A stretch of 64,000 nt of DNA from JAKFDK01 sp036676195 (GTDB taxonomy: Bacteria; Bacillota; Sulfobacillia; Symbiobacteriales; ZC4RG38): the NCBI GenBank assembly GCA_036676195.1, contig JAKFDK010000022.1:74364-138363 (forward strand), read 5' to 3'. Each line of letters begins with the position of its first letter. The first letter of the stretch is position 1. This document shows positions 26,344 to 34,900 of the stretch, piece by piece. The notes under the pieces were generated by a model. That model saw only the letters and a program-made list of their open reading frames with translations, was not told the origin of the DNA and did not search any database. Position numbers and translations under genes: made by a program.

Positions 26344-27545
26344 GGCACTGCTACACCCCTTTTCGGTGACTTCCAGACCAGGGCGGCGCCGAACGCAAAG
26401 GCACTGCCCATGAGGACGAAGGCCCAGGCGGGCGCCAAAAGGCCGGATACAAGAGCGCCCCCCAGGGAGCCCAGGATCTGGCCGAACGTGAGAAAGCTGT
26501 TGGCAACGCCGATCTGCACCCCCTGGTGATCCGGTGCAGCCTGCCGGCTCACCTGCAGGAAGACGGACTGCACCAGGGCGCTGAAGCAGAACCCTTGCAA
26601 AAACCGCAAGGGGAACAGCCACCCGGCCTGGCCCGGCAGCGCCTGCAGGGCGATGCTGATCCCGCAGCCGCAGGCGGCTACGGCGAAGTTCTGTTCCACA
26701 GGCTTGCGGTCATTCCGCCGCCCCCACCAGGCCGAGCCGAGGAAGGTGGCACCCCAGGTGACGGCCTGCAGGATGCCTACCCAGCTTGCGGCATGGCCGG
26801 GGTCACGGAGCAAGGTGCGGACGTGCGGGGCGAAGACGGTGACCAGCCCGTAGGCACCGGCCTGGGCGCAGATCCCTGCCAGAAGAAAGGCACGCACCTG
26901 GCGGTGGCGGAACAGGTCGGCAACGGTCCGGTGCAGCGGCACGGGGGACGCGGCGACCGGTACCGCCTGTGCGGACTCCTGAAGCACCCAGGCGGCGATC
27001 AGGCTGCAGGCGCCGGTCAGCAGTCCTGTGCCCAGCAGCAGGGGCCGCAGCCCCCACAGGTCGGTCAGCAGGCCGCCCACCAGGGGGCCGGCGAGGGAAC
27101 CTGCGGCACTGGCGCTCTGCAGGCTGCCCAGCGCCCGGCCGCGGGATGCGGGCGGTGCCTCCGCACTGGCGAAGGCGGCGGCCGAGTCCATGACGCCGCC
27201 GCACGCTCCCTGGAGCAGCCGGCAGACCAGGAACTGGAGCGGGGTCCTGGCGAGGCCCATCAGGACCATGCTGGCGGCCAGGCCCGACAGGGCGCGGATG
27301 ACCATCCATTTCCGTCCCCAGCGATCGCCCAGCCGCCCCCACAGGGGAGCTGCCAGCATGAGGGTGACGGCGGGCGCGGCGAGGGTCAGTCCGCTCCAGA
27401 ACCGATTGGCCGCTGTTTCCGCCACCCCCAGCTCCTCCATGTAAAAGGGCAGCAGTGGGACCACCACCGTCAGTCCCGCCGTGGTGAGGAACTGCCCGGT
27501 CCACAGCAGCCGGAGGTTGCGGTTCCATGCCGGTGAACCGCTCAT
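26340..27545 (-). CDS. sbnD: SbnD-like MFS siderophore exporter
   Basis: The start at 27545 overlaps the stop of sbnC by ATGA, giving 401 residues; longer upstream readings fall inside sbnC. About twelve membrane helices are visible. The loop-2/3 motif reads GRLGDRWGRKWMVI and the multidrug-type motif GPLVGGLLTDLWG follows helix 5. SbnD exports staphyloferrin B. Position between the synthetase genes matches Staphylococcus aureus order. Confidence 0.87.
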   Translation of the reverse strand: MSGSPAWNRNLRLLWTGQFLTTAGLTVVVPLLPFYMEELGVAETAANRFWSGLTLAAPAVTLMLAAPLWGRLGDRWGRKWMVIRALSGLAASMVLMGLARTPLQFLVCRLLQGACGGVMDSAAAFASAEAPPASRGRALGSLQSASAAGSLAGPLVGGLLTDLWGLRPLLLGTGLLTGACSLIAAWVLQESAQAVPVAASPVPLHRTVADLFRHRQVRAFLLAGICAQAGAYGLVTVFAPHVRTLLRDPGHAASWVGILQAVTWGATFLGSAWWGRRNDRKPVEQNFAVAACGCGISIALQALPGQAGWLFPLRFLQGFCFSALVQSVFLQVSRQAAPDHQGVQIGVANSFLTFGQILGSLGGALVSGLLAPAWAFVLMGSAFAFGAALVWKSPKRGVAVP

Positions 27546-29434
27546 CGTTCCCTGGCACCTCGCCGGGCGCCGGCGGGCAGGTACCGGAGGGGGTTGGGGA
27601 TCTCCCCCGTCCCGCTGGGCATGCTGCCGCCGCCTGTCCCTTGACGCCGCAGGAGGGGGGTGAGCACCAGCTTGACGGGCCACGTCTCGCTCCGGAGGAG
27701 TTGCCGCTCCAACACCGCACGCACCGGGGCCGGAAAAGCGAAGGCGGCGATGGCGTCCTCGAGGGTGTCCCTGATCGTTTGCCAGAACGCAGCCTCCTCG
27801 ATGGCGTGAGCCCGGGCCAGTGCATCGGCGATGGCGAATAGATTCACCTGCACCCCGAGGGTTTGGAAATACATCAGCAGTTCCTCGGGTGTGGGGTTGA
27901 TCAGGGTGTTGGGGGTGTTGGGCTTCACCATATAACCGGGATCGGGCAGACCGGCCCGCTCCATCCAGGGCAGGTGGACCCGGAGCGTGTCGTGATCCCT
28001 GAGCAGTACGCCTTCAACCCGGCCGGCCCGCACGGCGAGCAGCACGTTCTGCCCGTGCAGCTCGGGCATGACCCCATAACGGAAGCAGAGGAGCGCCACC
28101 TCGGTCAGTCTCCGGCAGACCTCCGCGAACAGATCCAGTACCTGCCGGTCGCCGGTGGCGTCTCCGTGCCGTGCGCGCAAGATGCGGGCAGCGGCCGGGG
28201 TCTCCCCTTCGGGGGTAAGTACGGCGAGGGCAGACATCGGGATCACGGTAGTTTCCGGGTCCTCCATCAGGGGGGCCGGGTAAGTGCGCAGCAGGCAGGC
28301 CAGGTGCCCGGGCTTGTCGCTGAACGGATCCGCTCCGGATGCGGTGAAGGCCCACCAGCGCTCCTCGCCGCACAGATGGAGCTGTCGGGCCAGGAGCGGC
28401 TCCACGCCAATCAGGTGCTCCAGCAAGGCCTGGGCCCGCACACCGTTATGCATATAGCGCGGGGGAAGGAGGCGGAGCGCACCGAGGGAGTAGATGCCGA
28501 TCGGCAGTTTCAGGTGCAGGGCGCCGCCGCCGGCGGGGGCGAGGCTCCGCACCGAAGAGGTGGCGACAAAGCGCCCCAGGTTTCGGGCCACCGGCACGCA
28601 GATGTCGCTTGCCAGCTCATTGGCATAGAGCGCCGGCAGGACGTGATCCATCTGCCAGGGGTGCACGGGCAGGGCCAGGTAGTCGGCGCAGTTGATGCCG
28701 GCGGCGGCGAAGGACGCCGCCAGTTCCCGCTGGCCGGCGTTGTCCAACAGCGCGGGGGCCACCTCTGCTCCGGTGGCGGCGGGGCTCTGCTGTACAAAGT
28801 CCCGGCGCACCGCCAGCCAGTGCAGCCCGAAGGCAGCGCCGAATTCAGGGCTGAACGCCCGGTATTCGGCAGTATCCCAGCCGCCTTTGGTCCGCGCCGA
28901 AGGGTGAAAGGGCCGATCCCGCAGTGCGGCCAACCGCTCCCAGTCCACGAGGGAGGGGCGGGAAGCGGAGGCCGCCTCTGCAACTGGTCGTGCCGCTGTC
29001 AGCGACAGGGCGGTCTGTGCCACCGCGTCTTGCAGATCCTGCCGGAAACCGGCCAGGTTGGGCAGCGCCTCTGTCCCGGGGAGATGCTCCGCCAGGGTGT
29101 GCATCACCTCGACAGGGCTCAGTGCCTGCCACTGCAGGCCGGCGCCCGTGGCGGCTGTGAGCAGCACGGGCGGCCGGCTGAGCCTGTATGGCTGCAAGAA
29201 GGGTGACCGGCGGCCCCGGAAGAGCATTGCCCGGCCGTTTCCCAGGGGCAGGTGCAGGTAGATCTCTCCCTCTGCCAGGGCGAAATCGGGGCTCGTGATC
29301 AGCGCATGGGGGTCGGTCTGGACGGCGGCGCGGTCCAGCATTTCCAGCAGGTTTTCCTGCAGCAGCGCGTTGATGAGGTCGTGGAGTACACTCTCCTCGG
29401 CGCGCCCTTCCGGCACGAGTGCGTCAGGCTGCAT
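27542..29434 (-). CDS. sbnC: SbnC-like NIS (IucA/IucC) siderophore synthetase
   Basis: The ATG at 29434 sits behind GGAGGCAACC and gives 630 residues; a GTG four codons upstream overlaps the ribosome site. The NIS signatures are looser here: DRPFHPSARTKGGWD near residue 178, ALPVHPWQMD near 253, ATSSVRSLAP with HLKLPIGIYSLGALR near 287-310, and LHGQNVLLAV near 465. SbnC performs the last step, adding 2-oxoglutarate. The C-terminal 45 residues are low-complexity. Confidence 0.85.
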   Translation of the reverse strand: MQPDALVPEGRAEESVLHDLINALLQENLLEMLDRAAVQTDPHALITSPDFALAEGEIYLHLPLGNGRAMLFRGRRSPFLQPYRLSRPPVLLTAATGAGLQWQALSPVEVMHTLAEHLPGTEALPNLAGFRQDLQDAVAQTALSLTAARPVAEAASASRPSLVDWERLAALRDRPFHPSARTKGGWDTAEYRAFSPEFGAAFGLHWLAVRRDFVQQSPAATGAEVAPALLDNAGQRELAASFAAAGINCADYLALPVHPWQMDHVLPALYANELASDICVPVARNLGRFVATSSVRSLAPAGGGALHLKLPIGIYSLGALRLLPPRYMHNGVRAQALLEHLIGVEPLLARQLHLCGEERWWAFTASGADPFSDKPGHLACLLRTYPAPLMEDPETTVIPMSALAVLTPEGETPAAARILRARHGDATGDRQVLDLFAEVCRRLTEVALLCFRYGVMPELHGQNVLLAVRAGRVEGVLLRDHDTLRVHLPWMERAGLPDPGYMVKPNTPNTLINPTPEELLMYFQTLGVQVNLFAIADALARAHAIEEAAFWQTIRDTLEDAIAAFAFPAPVRAVLERQLLRSETWPVKLVLTPLLRRQGTGGGSMPSGTGEIPNPLRYLPAGARRGARER

Positions 29435-29450
29435 GGTTGCCTCCACACCC

Positions 29451-30488
29451 CTAGTACAGGTTCAGCCAAGAACCGACCTGCACCGACAATGCCCTCTGGT
29501 AGACGGCCTGGGCGCAGGCCACATCCTCAATGGCCATCCCCATCGGGTTAAGCAGGATGATCTCGTCGGCGGACTCCCGGCCGGGTTTACGCCCGATCAC
29601 GATCTCGCCCAGTTCGGCGTGCAACTGTTCCCGGGAGAAGCGCCCCTCCAGCACCAGTTGGTTGATCACCTTCTTCTCGCGGTTGCACTGGCCCCAGTCG
29701 TCCACCACGAGCTTGTCCGCCTTGATAAACACCTCTTTATGCACGTCCATGATCGAAATGTTGCTGACGAAGGCGCCCTTGCGCAGCCACTCGTACGGGA
29801 TATAGGGCTTGTCCGCCACCGTGCAGGTGATCACCAGTTCGCCCGCGTACACGGCAGCCTCGGCTGTGGCCGCGACGCGGTACTGCACGGCCGGGAAGTG
29901 CCCGCACAGCTCCTCAGCCAGGCGCTGGGCCGCGGCCGGGATGCGGTCGAACAGGTGGATGGCGGTGACGGACGGGAATTGTTCCAGAACCGTCAGCAGT
30001 TGCATGCGGGCGATGGGGCCGCAGCCGATGCAGGCGATGTCACGGAACCCCTCCCGGGCCAGGTGGCGGGCTGCCACCGCGGTGACCGCCGCCGTGCGCA
30101 TGCCGCTGATCAGGCTGCCCTCCATGATGGCGATCGGGTAGTTGGTCTCGGGGTCGTTGAGGATGGTGAGGGCGCTGGCCCGCTCCAACCCGCGGGAAGG
30201 GTTGTCGTGCTTGCTCCCGACCCACTTCAGGCCGGCAACCGGCTGATCCCCGCCCATGTAGGCCGGCATGGCGATAATCCGGTCGGCGATGTGGCCGGCG
30301 TTGCCCCAGCGCAGGTACGGCTTGAGGGGCTGGACGAATTGGCCGCGGGCGTGCAGGGTGAGGGCATGGGTAACTGCCTCTACGTACAGGTGGGAGGAGC
30401 CGCCGCTCAACTGGATAATGTCGGATTTGCTCAGATAAAGCACCGCCTGCCGGGGGCCGGCGAGGTGCTCGGAGATGTTGGGGTGCAT
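29451..30488 (-). CDS. sbnB: SbnB-like ACEGA dehydrogenase (ornithine cyclodeaminase fold)
   Basis: The 345-residue protein has the family NAD-binding region IACIGCGPIARMQLL near residue 160 and the substrate-side signature MPAYMGGDQPVAGLKWVGSK near 83. SbnB oxidatively splits N-(1-amino-1-carboxy-2-ethyl)-glutamate into L-2,3-diaminopropionate and 2-oxoglutarate, so it supplies both building blocks. It follows sbnA by 16 bp. Confidence 0.9.
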   Translation of the reverse strand: MHPNISEHLAGPRQAVLYLSKSDIIQLSGGSSHLYVEAVTHALTLHARGQFVQPLKPYLRWGNAGHIADRIIAMPAYMGGDQPVAGLKWVGSKHDNPSRGLERASALTILNDPETNYPIAIMEGSLISGMRTAAVTAVAARHLAREGFRDIACIGCGPIARMQLLTVLEQFPSVTAIHLFDRIPAAAQRLAEELCGHFPAVQYRVAATAEAAVYAGELVITCTVADKPYIPYEWLRKGAFVSNISIMDVHKEVFIKADKLVVDDWGQCNREKKVINQLVLEGRFSREQLHAELGEIVIGRKPGRESADEIILLNPMGMAIEDVACAQAVYQRALSVQVGSWLNLY

Positions 30489-30504
30489 GGTGTGATTTCC
30501 TCCG

Positions 30505-31494
30505 CTAACGGTGTTGAGTATGCTGGATCAGGGCGTGCTCCGCCTCCGGGGGGCGGAGCCGCGCCACCCAGTCGTCGTCATAGACCATGTCCAGGTAGCG
30601 TTCGCCCCGGTCGGGGAGCAGGGTGAGAACGCGATAGGGGCGCGGGAAGGTGGGCAGCAGCTTGCGGATGGCGGCAACCACCGTTCCCGAGGAGCCGCCG
30701 GCGAAGATGCCTTCATGGGCGAGGAGGTCGCGGCAGCCCTGGACGGATTCCCAATCGGCGACGTGAACGACCTCGTCAATCTCATGCGGGCTGAACAGCT
30801 CGGGCACCCGGCTCGCGCCAATCCCGGGCAGTTCGCGGCGGCCGGAGGGCGTGCCGAAGATGACGGAGCCAACTGCGTCGACGGCGATCACCCGCAGGCG
30901 GGGAAAGTCCTCCCGGAGGCGACGGGTGAGCCCAAGGATCGTACCGGTGGTACTGACGCCGGCGACGAGGCAATCGATGGGCCCGTCCAGGTCGGCGATG
31001 ATCTCGTTGCCCTCGCCGTAGTAGTGCGACTGCCAGTTGCGCTGGTTAGCGTACTGGTTGATCCACAGGCTGTTCGGAATGGTCTGCAGCAGCTCGTGCA
31101 CCCGCCGGATCCGCGTCTGCAGATAGCCGCCTTGCTCGTCGGTCATGTGGACCATCTCGATGTGGGCACCCATTTGCTGCAGGATACGCAGGTTGGTGGG
31201 CGAGATTTTGGGGTCTACCACAGAGGTGAACTGCAGGCCGTATACCCGCGCCACCATGGCCAGGGCGATGCCCAGATTGCCCGAAGTGCTTTCGACCAGG
31301 TGTGTGCCGGGGTGGATGGTGCCATCCTGCAGCCCCTGCTCGACAATGAACCGGGCGGGGCGATCCTTGACGCTGCCGCCTGGGTTTAGGAGCTCCAGTT
31401 TGGCGATCACGTCCACCCCCGCATCGGGGAAAAGCCGGCACAAGGTCACCAAAGGCGTCCGGCCCACACAACTGACCACCGATTCATGAATCAT
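30505..31494 (-). CDS. sbnA: SbnA-like PLP-dependent ACEGA synthase (cysteine-synthase fold)
   Basis: I chose the ATG at 31494 (MIHESVVSCVGRTPLV), 329 residues, close to known SbnA length; an ATG at 31560 adds 22 residues without a good ribosome site. The PLP lysine is in NPGGSVKDRPA near residue 46, the substrate loop is ESTSGNLGIALAM near 75, and the phosphate loop VAGVSTTGTI near 178. SbnA joins O-phospho-L-serine and glutamate, the committed first step. It is promoter-proximal, so Fur control would shut the whole pathway. Confidence 0.9.
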   Translation of the reverse strand: MIHESVVSCVGRTPLVTLCRLFPDAGVDVIAKLELLNPGGSVKDRPARFIVEQGLQDGTIHPGTHLVESTSGNLGIALAMVARVYGLQFTSVVDPKISPTNLRILQQMGAHIEMVHMTDEQGGYLQTRIRRVHELLQTIPNSLWINQYANQRNWQSHYYGEGNEIIADLDGPIDCLVAGVSTTGTILGLTRRLREDFPRLRVIAVDAVGSVIFGTPSGRRELPGIGASRVPELFSPHEIDEVVHVADWESVQGCRDLLAHEGIFAGGSSGTVVAAIRKLLPTFPRPYRVLTLLPDRGERYLDMVYDDDWVARLRPPEAEHALIQHTQHR

Positions 31495-31588
31495 GTCCCG
31501 TCGCACGCCCTTCTTTACAGTGGTTCGCCTGCCATCTGGGGTCTGCTGCCAATTGGCCATGCAGCGAATGGAAGGCGGTTCGTACCAA

Positions 31589-31617
31589 ACCTAAATGATA
31601 ACGCTTATCATTGTCAA
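31589..31617 (-). promoter_or_regulatory. sbn operon promoter with Fur-like box filling the spacer
   Basis: On the minus strand TTGACA (31617-31612) and TTAGGT (31594-31589) are 17 bases apart, and the spacer forms the core of a perfect 19-bp palindrome AATGATAACGCTTATCATT (31594-31612). Such a site matches Fur-type 7-1-7 arrays. Bound repressor would block RNA polymerase directly. Confidence 0.85.
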
Positions 31618-31740
31618 GGCCTGCCGATAAAAAACTGTGGCGAGAAACCGCTGTCCTGTCAATTGCGCCGATCGCAGTACTGATCAGGCTTCTGATCGAT
31701 TGACAACGATACCATACGGGTGGTAATCTAAGTTCGTTAT

Positions 31741-31755
31741 TGAGAATGATTATCG
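31741..31755 (-). promoter_or_regulatory. Second Fur-like box upstream of the sbn promoter
   Basis: TGAGAATGATTATCG agrees with the 15-base Fur consensus TGATAATNATTATCA except at two positions. It lies about 125 bp upstream of the promoter on its own transcription axis. No plus-strand gene starts here, so it may aid repression of sbn. Confidence 0.6.
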
Positions 31756-31790
31756 GTGATTTGAGGGGACTGATCGCGAATGACGAAACC

Positions 31791-31832
31791 GCAAAAAGCC
31801 GGAAGCCACTTGAGTGACTTCCGGCTTTTTGC
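31791..31832 (-). terminator. Terminator of the Tc toxin operon (bidirectional hairpin)
   Basis: GCAAAAAGCCGGAAG pairs fully with CTTCCGGCTTTTTGC, with CACT/AGTG pairing inside. It lies about 100 bp after the TcA stop on the minus strand and separates the toxin from the sbn promoter. Confidence 0.92.
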
Positions 31833-31928
31833 CCATGGCTGCCGCCAGGGCGGCACTGGATCGGGTATCGTCGGTGCGGCCATTCATACTTTCGCAGCCC
31901 AGGAGCGGTGGAGATCACCGATATACGG

Positions 31929-34900
31929 CTACCCCACCGTGTACCGGCAGACCACCACGATCTCCGCAATGGCCTCCGGAACCAACTTCTCATGCGACCC
32001 GTCGCCCGGGTCCACCCAGGCAGTGAGGGTCCAGTTGCCTGGCGCGCCCGCCGGGGCCTTGGCGGCCCGGAGCAGCCCCCGCCAGGGGGCCACCGCCGCC
32101 GGTGCTGCCGAGGCGGCCGTCCCCGCCGCGGGCGAGAGCTTGAGGGTGCTCTCGTTCACCGTCCCGGCGAAGGCCGGCTTCACCTTCACGAACAGCTCCA
32201 GGGCGTCGATGGTGATCGTCCGGTCGCTGAGGAAGAAGGGAAACTTGTCCTTCCCCAGCGCCATGGTCAGGGTCTGGTCCCCCGCCGCTGCGGCCGGCGG
32301 GTTCAGGAACCGGTGCCACTGGGTGGGGAACACGTGCCGCAGGCTGACAATCTGCGCCAGCCCCTGCTGCCCCTCGGTGCGGACGAACTGGTTGATGGAC
32401 TGGTGCAGCTCCAGCACCGCCTTCTGCCCCAGCGCCCCGCCCGCCTCCCGGGCGGTGTAACGCAGGTGCAGGATGACGTCGGTGATGGTATCGTAGTCGA
32501 ACTGGCGGAAGGCGGCGGGCAGTTCGATCTGCCACTCGCTGATCGCGCCGGCCCCCTCAAAGGGCAGGAACCGCCCGTCATTGAGGTTGGTCTCGAACAG
32601 GCCGCTGTCCTCTTCTGCCCGGCTGGTGACAATCGACTGGATGGCGCCCAGGCTGTCGGTGAACCGGGGGTCGGCCTCCTGGCGGGCGTACTTGCCGCCC
32701 AGGAGAGTGCTCGCGTGCCGCACACTGCTTCGGAGCAGCCGCAGAGTGCAGTGCACCCCGGTGTACGGCCCGGTGACGCAGGGGATGCTGACCCCCACGT
32801 TCCGCAGGCGCCGCATGTAGTGGCCGGAGAAGTCCAGGTCAAAGAGCGCCTCGGGCAGGCTGAGCGTGCACGACCCCGTCTGCCGCAGCTGCACCAGGGC
32901 CAGCGGGTCGAGCTGGGCCAGAGAGACGTGTTTGGTGATCTCGTACTCCCGCTTGTGCTGCTCCAGGAAGGCGGCCTCCATGCGCTTGATGTCCTGGAAC
33001 AGCCGGTCGCCGGAGAGCAGCCCCTTCTTCAGACTGTCCCAGTAGCCGAACTGGATGAAGGTCGAGTCCCGCAGGCCGAGTTCGTGCCGGAAGGCCCGCT
33101 CGGCCCGCTTGGCCATGTCGTAGGCAAGCTGGTAGGCCTGGAAGTAAACCGTGGCCAGTTGGCCGATCATCCAGCCGTACAGTTCCTGGTTGGTGTACTT
33201 GTCCTTGAGGAACTCCTCGACCTCCCGGGTCTGGGCCAGTTGCCGCTTGTGGTTCTCCAGCTCCCGGGCGGCAATCTGGATCCGCAGGTCGGCGGCCACG
33301 ATCTGCTTGTCCAGTTGCATGATCTCCCGGGCGGCCATGTTGGCCTGAAGCACCCAGTCGTGGCTGCGGATCGCGTACTGGCCAAGCTTGCCGGCCATGC
33401 CCGCCTCGAAGCCAGCCTGGGTGGCGGCGGCCTGGAACCGGTTGGCGAAGGCCGACGCCGCCGCGCCCAGGTTGGAGCCGCCGAAGGTGGCGCCGATGCC
33501 CCAGGGCTGGATGTTGAAGTTCGGGACGACGTGCAGGACGCTGGCGAAGAACTCGGCCCAGGATGCCTCGACATGCCAGTCGTTGGACTCCCCCATCTTG
33601 GTCAGTTCCTGCCGCTCGTACCCGATGATGGGGATGCCGGACTCCTGTTGCACGGTGATGTGCCGGGCGTTGGCCACCAGGGCCGGACGGTCCCCGCCCG
33701 CCGACGGCACGCCCAGGGACAGCAGGTGGTGATGGTAGCGGGTCTGGGCCGACCGGCGGGACTCCGCCAGGGCCGCCTTGTTCGCCTCGGCCTCATCCTT
33801 CTGGAACTTCCGGACCTGCTCGATCAGGGCGAGCAGGGCGGTCTCATGCTGCGCCCGCAGCAGGGCCAGCCGCTCGGCGTCCCGCTTCTCCAGAGCAGAG
33901 AGCATGGCCTGGCCCAGGGACTTCAGCTCCTGGCAGAGCTCGGTGGCCTTTTCGGCCAGCACCTGGAACCGGTAATTGGGCGGCCCGGCGCTAATGTCGC
34001 TCAGCACGCTGCCGATATCCACCCCCGCCGCGGCCGCCTTGACCAGCAGGCCGGGGTCGATGGGCGGCTCAAAGAGCGGCAGCCGGCGCACCACGCCCTC
34101 GATGTTCATGCAGTGCCGGATCTTGAACAGCCGGTCGGCGACCGTGTCCCAGTAGCCGATCAGCTTGTCGTTCTTCGGCACGCAGAAGTAGAGCATGCTG
34201 GGCAGGGTAACCTCCGGCGCCGTGCCGGTGCTGCCCGCGGCCGACGGGGAGACAAACTCCTCGATTTGCACCAGGGCGTTGGAGAAGGAATCCAGCTCCG
34301 GCTCCAGGGAGTTGTAGGTCTGCACCCGGGCGCTGGCCCGCGGCGGCACCTCCTCCGGGCGGCGGCCCAGGATGTCGGCGGCCATAATGTAGAACTGGGT
34401 CGCCTCGTTGATCGACTCGATGGTGTCCCGGCGGAAGAGCTGATCGCCCCAGGCGACCAGGTTGTCGATGTACTTCATCACCACGTTCTTCTGGTAGGCG
34501 GTGGTGCGCAGGCGGGCGATCAGGTGCGGCTTGAACGGGTCCTTCCGCCAGCGGGCCACGGCATCCTCAAAGCTCTGCAGGTCCGCCTTCTCCTGGGCCG
34601 GGAGGGCGGCCTTCTGCACCGGGTCGGTCCCGGCGGCCAGCAGGTGGAGGATGTACTGGATCCGCTCCCGCTGGTAGCCCTCCCGCGTGCGCTTATGGAA
34701 GGGCAGGGTCCGCCAGTACTTCTCGGGCGCCGGGTGGCCGGAGGTGTCGGTGGGGTCAAAGATGTAATGGAACCAGCGCTGGGACTCCTCGTACCGCTGG
34801 TTCTTGCTCAGCCGGTCGGCAATCAGCAGCGGGGCATGGAAGAACAGCTCCCAGTTGTAGATGGCATAGCCGCCGTCCGCGAAGTCAAGCTGCTCGGTCG

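Noticed and set aside
31494..31558. Longer SbnA start at 31560
   Set aside because: No ribosome site precedes it, and SbnA proteins usually begin close to the VGxTP motif, as with the 31494 start.
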